DNA of 64,000 nt from Halarcobacter sp. (GTDB lineage: Bacteria > Campylobacterota > Campylobacteria > Campylobacterales > Arcobacteraceae): NCBI RefSeq assembly GCF_963675975.1, contig NZ_OY780939.1:3162001-3226000 (forward strand). The letters are read 5' to 3'. The notes under the pieces are model-generated. The model was not told the origin of the DNA and made no database searches. It saw nothing but the letters and a program-made list of their open reading frames with translations. Every line of letters begins with the position of its first letter. The stretch's first letter is position 1. Position numbers and translations under genes: made by a program. This document shows positions 24,456-33,834 of this stretch, piece by piece.

Positions 24456-26234
24456 TTGCAATTTCTATACCATAATGTACTATTTTTAATGTTAATTCCA
24501 GTTTTTTTGTTGATGTTCTTAATTCTTACAAATAAAGACACATTTCAGAAATATTTTTCAAAAGAAGTTATAGAAAAATTATCTATAAAAAACACCTATA
24601 TGAACAAAACAACAAGAAATATTCTTTTGTTTATTTCATTGATTTTGATGATTATAGCTTTAGCTAGACCTGTGGCAAATGAAAAAGTACAAAGCTTTAA
24701 ACAAGAGGTAGCAAGTATAGTTGTAGCAATAGATGTATCAAAATCTATGTTAGCAACAGATCTTTACCCAAATAGACTTGTTTTTGCTAAACAAAAACTT
24801 CTTAATCTAATAGATTTATCAAAGAAAAATGCAATTGCAGTAATACTTTTTGCAAAATCTTCTTTTATACTTTCACCTGTAACACAAGATTTTAATTCAT
24901 TAAAAATTTTAGTTGAGAATTTAAATCCAGGAATAAATTTTGACAATGGTTCAAATATATTTTCTACACTTGAAACTACAAACAAACTATTAAAAGGTTA
25001 TGAAAATAAAAATTTGATTATCCTTACAGATGGAGGAAATAATGATTCCTATGAAAAAGAGATTGAATATGCAAATGAAAATAAAATAAATATCTACACA
25101 ATCGCAACCGCTACAAACAAAGCTGCACCAATTAAGCTGGAAAATGGAGACTTTATGACTAAAAAAGATGGTAATATTGTAACTGTTTCATTAAATGAAA
25201 ATATAAAAAATCTTAGTTTAAATACAAATGGCGGATATATTCAATATTCTAATTCAAATGAAGATATTGAACAAATTCTAAAAGATATTGATGCCAAATC
25301 ATCAAAAAAAGAATTAGAATCAAAAAAATTCAAAACTTATACTGAACTATTTTATTACCCATTGGCTGCTAGTATTTTTTTACTATTGATAGCTTTTTCA
25401 TCTTTACCAAGTTTAAAAAGAAAATCTACTCAACTAATTTTACTTGGAGTATTATTTATATTTAGTACAAATAATTTAAAAGCATTAGAGTTTGATTTTG
25501 AAAATATTGAAAAAGCTGATGAATATTATAATGAAGGAAAATACAAAGAAGCCTCTTTAGAGTATAAAAAAATTGCTAAAACACCTGAAGCAAATTATAA
25601 TCTTGCAAACTCATACTACAAAAATAAAGAGTATAAAAAAGCCCAAGATGCTTATAAAAATGTAGTTAGTTCAAATAAAGATTTAGAGTTTAGAAAACTT
25701 CACAATCTTGGCAATACTTATGTAAAACTACAAGATTTGCAAAATGCAAAAAAAATGTATGAAAATGCATTGAAAATAAAAGAAGATAAACAAACAAGAG
25801 AAAACCTAGAGATTGTTGAAAAACTTTTAAAAAACAAAGATAATAAACAACAAAATAAAGATAATAAGCAACAAAATAATCAAGACAAAGATAAAGATAA
25901 GAAGCAAAAGAATAAAGAAAATAATCAAGATAAAAATAAAGAACAAGAAAATAAACAAAAGCAAGATAAACAACAACAGGACAAAGAACAAGAAGAATCA
26001 AAAAATCAGCAAAAAAATAAAGAAGAAGAAAACTCTGAAAACAAAAAGAACAATCAACAAAATAAAGATAATCAAAATGAAAAACAAGAAATAAAAAATC
26101 AAGAGATAAAAGAAAATGAAATCTCTGATTTAGAAGAGAAAAAATGGTTAGAACAATTACAAAAAGATAAAACTCCAGTTTTATTGAAAAGAGTTAAAAC
26201 CAAGAATGAAGATAATACTTCAACTCCTTGGTAA
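24456..26234 (+). CDS. BatB/BatC-like fusion: VWA domain, TPRs and low-complexity tail
   Basis: The protein (592 residues) has two N-terminal transmembrane helices (about 7-24 and 55-70), a VWA domain with an intact MIDAS (D93-S95-S97 in DVSKS, later LTDGG), a third helix near 303-320, TPR repeats at about 355-460 and a K/Q/N/D/E-rich tail of about 120 residues. It resembles the Bacteroides aerotolerance proteins BatB and BatC joined in one chain. The start is TTG at 24456, with AGAGAG upstream. Stress or envelope function is inferred. Confidence 0.8.
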   Translation: MQFLYHNVLFLMLIPVFLLMFLILTNKDTFQKYFSKEVIEKLSIKNTYMNKTTRNILLFISLILMIIALARPVANEKVQSFKQEVASIVVAIDVSKSMLATDLYPNRLVFAKQKLLNLIDLSKKNAIAVILFAKSSFILSPVTQDFNSLKILVENLNPGINFDNGSNIFSTLETTNKLLKGYENKNLIILTDGGNNDSYEKEIEYANENKINIYTIATATNKAAPIKLENGDFMTKKDGNIVTVSLNENIKNLSLNTNGGYIQYSNSNEDIEQILKDIDAKSSKKELESKKFKTYTELFYYPLAASIFLLLIAFSSLPSLKRKSTQLILLGVLFIFSTNNLKALEFDFENIEKADEYYNEGKYKEASLEYKKIAKTPEANYNLANSYYKNKEYKKAQDAYKNVVSSNKDLEFRKLHNLGNTYVKLQDLQNAKKMYENALKIKEDKQTRENLEIVEKLLKNKDNKQQNKDNKQQNNQDKDKDKKQKNKENNQDKNKEQENKQKQDKQQQDKEQEESKNQQKNKEEENSENKKNNQQNKDNQNEKQEIKNQEIKENEISDLEEKKWLEQLQKDKTPVLLKRVKTKNEDNTSTPW

Positions 26235-26241
26235 TAGTATA

Positions 26242-27360
26242 TTAGTAGTTTGCAGATTTTCTCATCTGCATTAACTCTTTTTGAACCGAAATATTTATGT
26301 TTTCATTTGGTTCAAAATCTAAAGCATAATTTCGTCCATCATAATCAACAGAATTTAAAATAATTTTCATAGCTTCAAGTCTTGCTAAATGTTTATCATC
26401 ACTTCTTACAACATGCCAAGGTGCAGCTCTAGATGAAGTTCGTCTAAGCATCTCATATTTTTTTTCAGAAAATTCTGACCACAAGTCTTGAGCTTGCATA
26501 TCAACTTCTGAAAATTTCCATTGTCTTAGAGGGTCGTTGATTCTTCTATCAAATCTTCTTTTTTGCTCATCTTTAGATACAGAGAAATATAGTTTAATAA
26601 GAATCATACCTTGTCTTACTAAATCTTGCTCAAAATTAACTACATCTTCCATAAAAATTTCATACTCTTCTTTTGTACAAAATCCAAAAATAGGTTCAAC
26701 CATAGCTCTGTTGTACCAAGATCTATCAAATAATACCATCTCTCCACCAGTTGGGAAATGTTGGATATATCTTTGGAAAAACCATTGGTTTTTTTGAGTA
26801 TCTGTTGGTTTACCTAAAGCAACAACTCTATAGTGTTTGTTGTTCATATATCTTGTGATTCGTCTAATCGCTCCACCTTTTCCAGAAGCATCTCTACCTT
26901 CAAAAAGAATAATCATTCTTTTATTTTCAGCTTCTAAATAGTTTTGCAATTTAATCAATTCAATTTGATATTGCTTTAATTCTTCTAAATCATAAATTTT
27001 TTGAATACCATCTCTTAAAATTTGTGGATCAAGATCTTTAAAATCTCCAAGTATAGCTTTTAAGGCTTTGTTTTCATCCATTAGTTCTTGGTATTTGTCA
27101 AGAGAAGCTTTGTCTAAAGTTCTAGTTTTAGATAATACTTTTTCCTCTTTTTGATTTACAATAGAATCTTTAAATTTTTGCATTAAAGTAAGTGCCGCTT
27201 TTTTTGTAAGATTATCTTTTTTTGTATATCCTAAAACTTTTACATATCTTTTTTTATCATATTGAAATCTAGCAATATATTTTTTTCCAAAAGCTGGATG
27301 GGCAGCTTTTGATATATATAAACCACTATAACTTGTCTTTTCAAAATCACTTAAATTCAT
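26242..27360 (-). CDS. ppk2: PPK2-family polyphosphate kinase with extra N-terminal domain
   Basis: The kinase core (about residues 115-350) has Walker A GRDASGKGG, the FDRSWYNR lid motif and Walker B-like ILIKLYFSVS, so it should move phosphate between polyphosphate and nucleotides. About 100 extra residues at the N-terminus (GLYISKAAHPAFGKKYIARF...LGYTKK...LTKKAAL) look like the arm-type DNA-binding domain of tyrosine integrases, which is not part of the usual PPK2. It converges with the Bat-like gene and is 6 nt from a second PPK2 gene. Confidence 0.9.
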   Translation of the reverse strand: MNLSDFEKTSYSGLYISKAAHPAFGKKYIARFQYDKKRYVKVLGYTKKDNLTKKAALTLMQKFKDSIVNQKEEKVLSKTRTLDKASLDKYQELMDENKALKAILGDFKDLDPQILRDGIQKIYDLEELKQYQIELIKLQNYLEAENKRMIILFEGRDASGKGGAIRRITRYMNNKHYRVVALGKPTDTQKNQWFFQRYIQHFPTGGEMVLFDRSWYNRAMVEPIFGFCTKEEYEIFMEDVVNFEQDLVRQGMILIKLYFSVSKDEQKRRFDRRINDPLRQWKFSEVDMQAQDLWSEFSEKKYEMLRRTSSRAAPWHVVRSDDKHLARLEAMKIILNSVDYDGRNYALDFEPNENINISVQKELMQMRKSANY

Positions 27361-27366
27361 TTTTTA

Positions 27367-28293
27367 TTAGGCCTTTGCAAATTTATTTTCTTGTTCCATA
27401 ACTTCTAATTCTTCTGTACCACTAATTAGAATATCCTTATCAATTTCAATATCTTTTCTATCAACTTTACTTGGATAATCTACTTGCGATAAAATATGTT
27501 TGATACAATTTATTCTAGCTTTCTTTTTATTATCACTTTTTATTACTGTCCAAGGTGACAAATCAGTATTTGATGACATCAACATAGAAAATTTAGCTAT
27601 AGTATATTTATCCCAAAGTTTTTGAGATTCTTTATCTACAGGAGAAAGTTTATACTGTTTTAAAGGATCAACTTCTCTTTTCTTAAATCTTCTTGCTTGC
27701 TCTTTTTTTGATACAGAGAAATAATACTTTAAAAGAATAATTCCAGATTTTACAAGCATATTTTCAAACTCTGGCACTTCTCTTAAAAATTCATGGTGCT
27801 CTTCAGGAGTACAAAATCCCATAACAGGTTCAACACCTGCTCTGTTGTACCAAGATCTGTCAAAAAGAACAATCTCTCCAGCACTTGGCAAATGTTTAGT
27901 ATATCTTTGAAAATACCATTGTGACTTTTCAACATCACTTGGTTTTTCTAAAGCTACTACTCGAGCTCCCCTTGGATTTAGGTGCTCAGTGATTCTTTTG
28001 ATTGTACCACCTTTACCAGCTGCATCTCTACCTTCAAAAAGCATTAAAACTTTTAAGCCTTTTTCTTTGACATGGTTTTGAAATTTCAATAATTCAATTT
28101 GGAGTCTAGTTAACTCTTTTTCATACTCTAAAGTCTCTTTTTTAACCCAAATCTGTACTTTTTTACCTTTTTCTTGGAGAATTTTTCTCTCTCTTTGATA
28201 ATTGTTTGATTTGTGTTTTAAGTCCTCATGAGTGTCTATCTCTTCTTCGTCTTTAAACTCTTCATTAATTATTTGTCTATCTTCACCCATCAT
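27367..28293 (-). CDS. ppk2: PPK2-family polyphosphate kinase
   Basis: The product (308 residues) has GRDAAGKGG (Walker A), FDRSWYNRAGVEP and ILLKYYFSVSK. A highly charged N-terminal 45 residues precedes the core. Sequence differs from the neighbouring PPK2, so the pair is an old duplication rather than a recent copy. One may favour ADP and the other GDP or AMP, which cannot be told here. It lies 6 nt after nspC. Confidence 0.95.
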   Translation of the reverse strand: MMGEDRQIINEEFKDEEEIDTHEDLKHKSNNYQRERKILQEKGKKVQIWVKKETLEYEKELTRLQIELLKFQNHVKEKGLKVLMLFEGRDAAGKGGTIKRITEHLNPRGARVVALEKPSDVEKSQWYFQRYTKHLPSAGEIVLFDRSWYNRAGVEPVMGFCTPEEHHEFLREVPEFENMLVKSGIILLKYYFSVSKKEQARRFKKREVDPLKQYKLSPVDKESQKLWDKYTIAKFSMLMSSNTDLSPWTVIKSDNKKKARINCIKHILSQVDYPSKVDRKDIEIDKDILISGTEELEVMEQENKFAKA

Positions 28294-28299
28294 TTACCT

Positions 28300-29442
28300 T
28301 TAAGAAAGTCTAGATTTATACTCATTATATCCAAAATTATTTACAATTTGGTAACACTCATTGTTCTTTTTTAATACAATTGATGGTAACTTAATTCCAT
28401 TAAATGTAGTTGTTTTAACCATAGTATAGTGTATCATATCTTCAAGAATAATTTTATCACCTACTTTTAAAGGCTCATCAAATGAATAATCTCCGATAAT
28501 ATCACCAGCTAAACAAGTATTTCCACCAAACCTATATGTATATTTTTTTACATTTGGTAAATCAGAATTTCTTATATCTGCTCTATATGGCATAGCTAAA
28601 GTATCTGGCATATGAGCTTCTGCTGAACTATCTAAAATGGCTATTTGCATTCCATTTTCAACAATATCTAGGACAGTTGCCATAAGGTAACCTGTCTGCC
28701 AACCTACTGCTTCACCTGGCTCTAAATATACTTCTAAATGGGGATATCTATTTTTAAAATCTTTTAAAAGTTTTATAAGACCTTCAACATCATAATCTTT
28801 TCTAGTAATATGATGTCCTCCACCAAAATTTACCCACTTCATTTGAGGAAGAAACTCTGAAAATCTTTCTTCAAAATTTTTTAAAGCACCCTCTAAAGCG
28901 TCAACATTTTGTTCACATAAAGCATGAAAATGAAGTCCATCAACACCTTCAAGATTATCTTCTTGAAAGTTTTTTCGTGTAATTCCTAATCTAGAAAATG
29001 CTCCGCAAGGATTATATAAATCTACTTCAACAGATGAATACTCAGGATTAACTCTAAGGCCTATAGAGGTTTTTCCTTTAGCTTTTTCTTTATATCTATC
29101 AAATTGAGTAAAAGAATTAAACACTACATGATTTGAGATATCAATAATCTCATCAATCTCTTCGTCTTTAAATGCAGGTGAAAAAGTATGAACTTCTCGT
29201 CCAAACTCTTCTTTTGCTAAAATTGCTTCATGTAAACCACTAGCACAACACCCTTTTAAGTATTTTCTACATAAGTCAAATGTTGACCAAAGAGCAAAAC
29301 CTTTTAGTGCTAAAAGGATATTTACATCTGCTTCATCTTGAACTCTTTTTAGAAGTTCAAGGTTCTTAATAAGAAGTTCCTCTTCACATACAAAAGCAGG
29401 ACTTGGAAGTTCATTTATACTTGTTACAATATTAGTCTTCAT
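28300..29442 (-). CDS. nspC: carboxynorspermidine decarboxylase
   Basis: This PLP enzyme makes spermidine or norspermidine from the carboxy precursor. The ATG at 29442 is preferred over one 102 nt upstream. It puts PLP Lys47 in LALKGFA, and the upstream extension is the rubredoxin gene read in another frame. Other motifs are [10 protein letters not shown] and the C-terminal [10 protein letters not shown] with the active-site Cys. It pairs with the dehydrogenase gene upstream to give the alternative spermidine route of Campylobacterota. Confidence 0.94.
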   Translation of the reverse strand: MKTNIVTSINELPSPAFVCEEELLIKNLELLKRVQDEADVNILLALKGFALWSTFDLCRKYLKGCCASGLHEAILAKEEFGREVHTFSPAFKDEEIDEIIDISNHVVFNSFTQFDRYKEKAKGKTSIGLRVNPEYSSVEVDLYNPCGAFSRLGITRKNFQEDNLEGVDGLHFHALCEQNVDALEGALKNFEERFSEFLPQMKWVNFGGGHHITRKDYDVEGLIKLLKDFKNRYPHLEVYLEPGEAVGWQTGYLMATVLDIVENGMQIAILDSSAEAHMPDTLAMPYRADIRNSDLPNVKKYTYRFGGNTCLAGDIIGDYSFDEPLKVGDKIILEDMIHYTMVKTTTFNGIKLPSIVLKKNNECYQIVNNFGYNEYKSRLS

Positions 29443-29599
29443 TGTATGGCTCAAAATCCTCTTTACCAACTCCACAGTCAGGACATTCCCAATCTTCTGG
29501 TAAATCTTCAAATGCAGTTCCTGGCTCAATACCAGTATCTTCATCTCCTAAAGCTGGATCATAAATATAATCACATACAGTACAAATATATTTTTGCAT
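29432..29599 (-). CDS. rubredoxin
   Basis: The 55-residue protein has the rubredoxin iron site: CTVCDY near residues 6-11 and CPDCGVG near 39-45, with the usual DPALGD and DWECP around them. It is a small electron carrier, often used in oxidative-stress reduction in microaerophiles. AAGGAGAT precedes the ATG. It overlaps the nspC start by 11 nt, so the two may be translated together. Confidence 0.95.
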   Translation of the reverse strand: MQKYICTVCDYIYDPALGDEDTGIEPGTAFEDLPEDWECPDCGVGKEDFEPYNED

Positions 29600-29612
29600 A
29601 ATAATCTCCTTA

Positions 29613-29640
29613 AAAAATGGTTCCCATTTTTTAAGGAACC
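29613..29640 (-). terminator. terminator between carboxynorspermidine dehydrogenase and rubredoxin
   Basis: On the minus strand GGTTCC and GGAACC pair across TTAAAAAATG, followed by ATTTTTT, immediately before the rubredoxin ribosome site. It should end transcripts from the upstream gene, at least in part. Confidence 0.6.
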
Positions 29641-29728
29641 TTTTCTATTTTAACTTCTTTTGACAAGAGGAATAAATCCTCTTTAAAGAAGCAAACCCTA
29701 AAGAAAGCAACGAGTTGCTTTTAATATC

Positions 29729-30925
29729 TTACTCTAATTCTAGAATTTTCCAAGGTAAACCTTGAGTCATCAACTCATCCATAAAAGGTTTTGCATCAAA
29801 CTCTTCTATATTGAATACACCTTTTGCTTTCCAAATTCCTTTATAAAGCATTTTTGTTCCAATCATCGCAGGAACTCCTGTAGTATAACTTACAGCTTGT
29901 GCTCCTGTTTCTTTGAAACACTCTTGGTGGTCACATACATTGTAGATGTAAACTTTTTTCTTTTTACCATCTTTGATTCCTTCAATAATACAACCAATAT
30001 TTGTTTTACCAACAGTTCTTGGTCCTAAGCTTGCAGGGTCTGGTAAAAGTGTAGTTAAAAACTCAATAGGAATAATCTCTACACCTTTATGCATTACAGG
30101 TTCAATTCCTAACATACCAACATTTTGTAAACAATTCATATGTTGAATATAAGCATCTCCAAAAGTCATAAAGAATCTGATTCTTTTTAAACCTTTGATA
30201 TTTTTAGATAGAGATTCTAACTCTTCATGGTATAAAAGATAAGATGGTTTTACTCCAACTTCTGGATAATCATGTTCAACTCTTATCTCTAAAGGCTTTG
30301 TTTCAATCCATTTTCCATCTTCCCAGTATCTTCCATTTGCAGACACTTCTCTTAGGTTAATTTCTGGATTAAAGTTTGTTGCAAAAGGGTAACCGTGATC
30401 ACCTGCATTACAATCCATAATATCTATATAATGAATTTCATCAAATAAATTTTGTTGTGCATAGGCACAAAATACACCTGTAACACCTGGGTCAAAACCT
30501 GAACCTAAAAGTCCCATTATTCCAGCATCTTTAAATTGACCATCTCTAGCCCATTGTTCTTTATACTCAAATTTTGCTTCATCTGGATGTTCATAATTTG
30601 CAGTATCTACATAATCAACACCAGTTTTTGTACAAGCGTCCATGATTGTTAAATCTTGATATGGCAATGCTACATTTAAAACAACTTTTGGATTAACTTT
30701 TTCTATTAAAGCTACAAGTTCATCAACACTATCTGCATCAACTTGTGCTACATCAATATCAACATTTTGATTTTTTTTAATATCTTCTGCCATAGCTTCA
30801 CATTTTGATAATGTTCTTGAAGCTAAAGTAATTTTTTCAAATGTATCAATATTCATAGCACACTTAACAGTAGCAACTCTACTTACTCCACCCGCACCTA
30901 TGATTAAAATACCTTTTTTATCCAT
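29729..30925 (-). CDS. carboxynorspermidine/carboxyspermidine dehydrogenase (saccharopine dehydrogenase family)
   Basis: This enzyme joins aspartate semialdehyde with putrescine or diaminopropane to give carboxy-(nor)spermidine using NADPH. The Rossmann motif IGAGGVSRVA is at the N-terminus, and the DVDTANYEHPDE-type region and GLLGSGFDPGV follow. Start at 30925 is preferred because GGAG lies upstream. An ATG 12 nt earlier is possible. It works with nspC downstream. Confidence 0.92.
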   Translation of the reverse strand: MDKKGILIIGAGGVSRVATVKCAMNIDTFEKITLASRTLSKCEAMAEDIKKNQNVDIDVAQVDADSVDELVALIEKVNPKVVLNVALPYQDLTIMDACTKTGVDYVDTANYEHPDEAKFEYKEQWARDGQFKDAGIMGLLGSGFDPGVTGVFCAYAQQNLFDEIHYIDIMDCNAGDHGYPFATNFNPEINLREVSANGRYWEDGKWIETKPLEIRVEHDYPEVGVKPSYLLYHEELESLSKNIKGLKRIRFFMTFGDAYIQHMNCLQNVGMLGIEPVMHKGVEIIPIEFLTTLLPDPASLGPRTVGKTNIGCIIEGIKDGKKKKVYIYNVCDHQECFKETGAQAVSYTTGVPAMIGTKMLYKGIWKAKGVFNIEEFDAKPFMDELMTQGLPWKILELE

Positions 30926-31059
30926 TAAATTCTCCATTAAAAATATTCACAATTATATGATTACTTTCGTAAAGAAGTGTTAAAATTTAGACACTAGTAT
31001 GCCTATATTTATTTATTATAATTATTTTTGTGATTATTGTTAAAAAATATCAAAAATAC

Positions 31060-31088
31060 TTGCAAAACAATTAGGGTTTTGATATAAT
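31060..31088 (+). promoter_or_regulatory. sigma-70 promoter of ssrA
   Basis: TTGCAA at 31060-31065 and TATAAT at 31083-31088 are separated by 17 bp, with the mature tmRNA starting 18 bases after the -10 box. This is a near-consensus housekeeping promoter. Confidence 0.7.
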
Positions 31089-31106
31089 TCGCTTCCTAGT
31101 TCACTT

Positions 31107-31503
31107 GGGGGTGACTTGGTATCGATTAGAGCACTGAGGATCAGTTGCATGTCGGCCTGAGCATGCCGTTACGCGGCTCATTTTTTTTAGACGCAAATAA
31201 TACAAATTACGCTCCAGCTTACGCAAAAGCTGCGTAAGTTTAACTTACTTTAGGACTCCCCTAACGGGTTGAGGCCTCGGAGATTCACTCTGTAGATTCT
31301 ATCTATACAGATTATAGTGGATTCACCCAGATAGATTATCTTTAAAGGATTGATTGCCCTTTTTAGAGACATTTTAAATCTTAGCTTATTTGTTGCCTTG
31401 CAGGTTGAGTTGCAATTAAGTGAAATTTTTCAACCTTTCTAAGCATGTAGACGCTGGTAGTAGGTGTTTTAAGACTCCGGTTCAATCCCGGACACCTCCA
31501 CCA
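31107..31503 (+). ncRNA. ssrA: tmRNA (transfer-messenger RNA)
   Basis: The tRNA-like ends pair (GGGGGTG at 31107-31113 with CACCTCC at 31493-31499), and CCA is encoded at 31501-31503. The T arm reads CCGGTTCAATCCCGG. The tag frame at 31193-31237 gives ANNTNYAPAYAKAA and a TAA. tmRNA rescues stalled ribosomes and marks products for proteolysis. Its 3' end is the target of the integrative element that follows. Confidence 0.96.
31480..31503 (+). repeat. attL: 3' end of ssrA at element junction
   Basis: The terminal part of tmRNA (TTCAATCCCGGACACCTCCACCA) is retained intact at the left junction, as usual when an element restores the target gene. The copy at 37530-37548 matches it with two single-base gaps. 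Confidence 0.75.
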
Positions 31504-31630
31504 TCACACAATATATAACCATCCAAAAAACTATAATAAACTCCTATGAAATCAAACTCCTATTGACTTTATTAATCTATTAGAATATAATTAAAATTAT
31601 AACTATCTAAAAATTATAGGGTGTTATTTA

Positions 31631-31694
31631 AGGGGTCTATTTTATAAACCCCTAAAAAGAAAAAAATTAACCCCCTATATATAAGGGGTTTTTT
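31631..31694 (+). promoter_or_regulatory. double hairpin leader ahead of the integrase gene
   Basis: AGGGGT/ACCCCT (31631-31653) and AACCCC/GGGGTT (31669-31690) form two hairpins. The second is followed by TTTT and then directly by the integrase ATG at 31695, with no ordinary ribosome site outside the hairpin. It looks like a terminator-attenuator and may stop read-through from ssrA or limit integrase translation. The AAGGGGT words also recur at the right end (37473-37490). Confidence 0.55.
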
Positions 31695-32924
31695 ATGGCA
31701 AGGCTTACTACACCGCTAACAGTTAAAGAAATTAACAATTCAAAACCAAAAGAAAAGAAGTACAAACTTAGTGATGGAGGGGGATTAAATTTATTAATCT
31801 TACCTAATGGAAGTAAAAGATGGATATTAAAATATAGATATCTAAATAAAGAAAAAGAATATGCAATAGGCACTTACCCAACTATTACACTAGCAAGAGC
31901 AAGAGAAATACGAGAAGAATTAAAAACACTTATTGCAGATGGCATAGATATAAATGAATTAAAAAAAGAAAAAAAATTAGTAGCGATTCAAAAAGAAACA
32001 AAAAATCTTAATACATTTTATATCATTTCTCAAAAATGGCTTGAATATTATAAAGACCAAGTATCAGAAAATTATCATACAAAATTAGAAAAAGCATTAG
32101 AAAACTATGTTTATCCATTTATAAAAAATATTCCAATGGAAGATATTAAAAGATTAAATATTATTGAAATATTGCAAGATTTAAAAAATAGACAAATAAA
32201 TGAAACTGCAAATAGAGTATATATGCTACTTAACAAAATTTTTAAATATGCAGTTGTTTTAGAATATATCCCTCATAATATAATTACAGATATAGACCAA
32301 AATACTATCATAGGAAAAGTTGAAAAAAAACACTACCCTACTCTAACAAAAGAAAAAGATATAAAAGGTTTACTTTTAGCTATTGATGAATACTCAGGAG
32401 ATTATACTACAAAGATGGCTTTAAAAATTATGCCTTATGTTTTTGTAAGAAGTTACAATATAAGACATATGGAATGGTGTGAAATAGATTTTGAAAAAAA
32501 AGAATGGATTATTCCAGCAAATAAAATGAAAACAAAAACAGAATTTATACTTCCTTTACCTAATCAAGTTATAGAACTGTTAAATGAAGTAAAACAGTTT
32601 TCAGGAGATTGTAAATATGTTTTCCCAAGTTTCAGAGACAAGAATAGACCTATGAGTGATAATACTTTGATATCTGCTCTTAGAAGAATGGGTTATTCAA
32701 AAGAAGAATTTGTACCACATAGTTTTAGAAGTATGTTTTCAACAATTGCATATGAAAATGCAAATCATGAAGCTGGACACAAATTTACTGGAGAAGTTAT
32801 CGAAGCTTTACTTGCACACAAAGAAAAAAATAAAATCAAAGATGCATATAATAGAGCCTCATATAAAGATAGTATGAGAAATTTAATTGAATGGTATGCT
32901 GACTATTTAGATAATACAAAGTAA
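31695..32924 (+). CDS. int: tyrosine integrase of the P4/DUF4102 type
   Basis: The product (409 residues) has an N-terminal arm-binding DUF4102 domain (KYKLSDGGGLNLLI...GTYPTITLARAREI), a core-binding domain at about 110-200, and a catalytic domain with Arg in RSYNIRHMEW, HSFRSMF as the HxxR box and a C-terminal Tyr in NRASY. All catalytic residues appear present. P4-type integrases commonly use tRNA or tmRNA 3' ends, consistent with its place beside ssrA. Confidence 0.92.
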   Translation: MARLTTPLTVKEINNSKPKEKKYKLSDGGGLNLLILPNGSKRWILKYRYLNKEKEYAIGTYPTITLARAREIREELKTLIADGIDINELKKEKKLVAIQKETKNLNTFYIISQKWLEYYKDQVSENYHTKLEKALENYVYPFIKNIPMEDIKRLNIIEILQDLKNRQINETANRVYMLLNKIFKYAVVLEYIPHNIITDIDQNTIIGKVEKKHYPTLTKEKDIKGLLLAIDEYSGDYTTKMALKIMPYVFVRSYNIRHMEWCEIDFEKKEWIIPANKMKTKTEFILPLPNQVIELLNEVKQFSGDCKYVFPSFRDKNRPMSDNTLISALRRMGYSKEEFVPHSFRSMFSTIAYENANHEAGHKFTGEVIEALLAHKEKNKIKDAYNRASYKDSMRNLIEWYADYLDNTK

Positions 32925-32977
32925 AATATAATTATATTGATACTATAATCTTTTATATTATATATAAAGGTTTAAAT

Positions 32978-33361
32978 ATGAAATATCTAATAATGATAAT
33001 TTTAATTTCAACAACTCTTTTAAGTCATGATGTAATAGATACATCAAATATTAATACAAATCCATACAAATGCAAAAAAGTTGTTCATTGGTTAAAAGAA
33101 CCTAAAAAACATGATTTTTATACTAATGTAGATAATTATTTAGTCGGTGTTGCATATGAACAGTGTGATTTAAAGAAAAAAGAATTTGATGACACTTATA
33201 AATTTTATGCTCTTATAAAATTTGATTCAAAAGAATCTAAAAGTATTAGAATTTTAAATGGAAAATATCAAGAAAAAATTACAGACCAAACTTATATAGA
33301 AAGATACAAAATAGGATTAACTCAATTCTTATACTATTATAGTTTTATAAATAAAAACTAA
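32978..33361 (+). CDS. hypothetical secreted protein
   Basis: The 127-residue product has an N-terminal signal peptide (KYLIMIILISTTLLS) and no lipobox. Two cysteines (about residues 32 and 64) could form a disulphide. I do not recognise a family. It lies between the integrase and a convergent regulator, with which it overlaps by 4 nt, so it is probable accessory cargo. Confidence 0.6.
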   Translation: MKYLIMIILISTTLLSHDVIDTSNINTNPYKCKKVVHWLKEPKKHDFYTNVDNYLVGVAYEQCDLKKKEFDDTYKFYALIKFDSKESKSIRILNGKYQEKITDQTYIERYKIGLTQFLYYYSFINKN

Positions 33362-33678
33362 TCCTTTTTCTCTTTCATAGCTTTTTCATAATCTTCTTTA
33401 GTTTCATATTTTATTTCTTCCCAATAATCAAAACCTTGTAATTTATCTTTAAAAGCAAGTGCATTTTGAATTAAAGGTAAAAATTTAATTTTATCTAAAA
33501 ATTTCAAATCCTCAATATTGCCAAAAAGTAAATTTCTTACTAATCTAGACTTATTCATTTTAAATTTTTCTGCTAAATCTTCTAAAGTTTTATTTTCTTC
33601 TTCTGTTAATTTAATTTTTAATTGGATATTTCTAGGGTTTTCCTCTTTGGGTCTACCTACATTATTATTTTCATTCAT
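33358..33678 (-). CDS. ribbon-helix-helix regulator
   Basis: The 106-residue protein has an RHH-like segment: a basic strand NIQLKIKLTEEENKTLEDLAEKFK followed by MNKSRLVRNLL (quoted in part), at about residues 17-50. The C-terminal half is acidic. It is divergent from the ssb-like/rep operon across a region with palindromes and is likely its repressor. Confidence 0.7.
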   Translation of the reverse strand: MNENNNVGRPKEENPRNIQLKIKLTEEENKTLEDLAEKFKMNKSRLVRNLLFGNIEDLKFLDKIKFLPLIQNALAFKDKLQGFDYWEEIKYETKEDYEKAMKEKKD

Positions 33679-33761
33679 AATACACCTCTTTAGACTTTAG
33701 TAAACTTTAAGTTTAGTTGTTTTAATATTAGGGTACACATAAATATTTTAAAAGGTACATA

Positions 33762-33777
33762 TTTAGTAACTACTAAA
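33762..33777. promoter_or_regulatory. TTTAGTA-N2-TACTAAA operator in element control region
   Basis: A palindrome with 7-bp arms lies in the 156-base divergent gap. A related half-site CTTTAGTAAACTTTAAG is at about 33695-33711, and GGGTACA/GGTACAT words occur at 33731, 33755 and 33806. These are good candidates for binding by the RHH protein. Confidence 0.5.
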
Positions 33778-33834
33778 GTTTAATATATACCCTTTTTTAA
33801 TTTATGGGTACATTTTAACAAAAAAGGAGAAAAA

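Noticed and set aside
25690-26001. Minus-strand frame of 103 residues rich in Tyr/Leu/Phe
   Set aside because: It is the complement of the K/Q/N-rich tail of the Bat-like gene, giving a biased composition.
29443-29544. N-terminal extension of nspC
   Set aside because: This stretch is the rubredoxin gene in another frame, and the family starts at MKTNIVTS.
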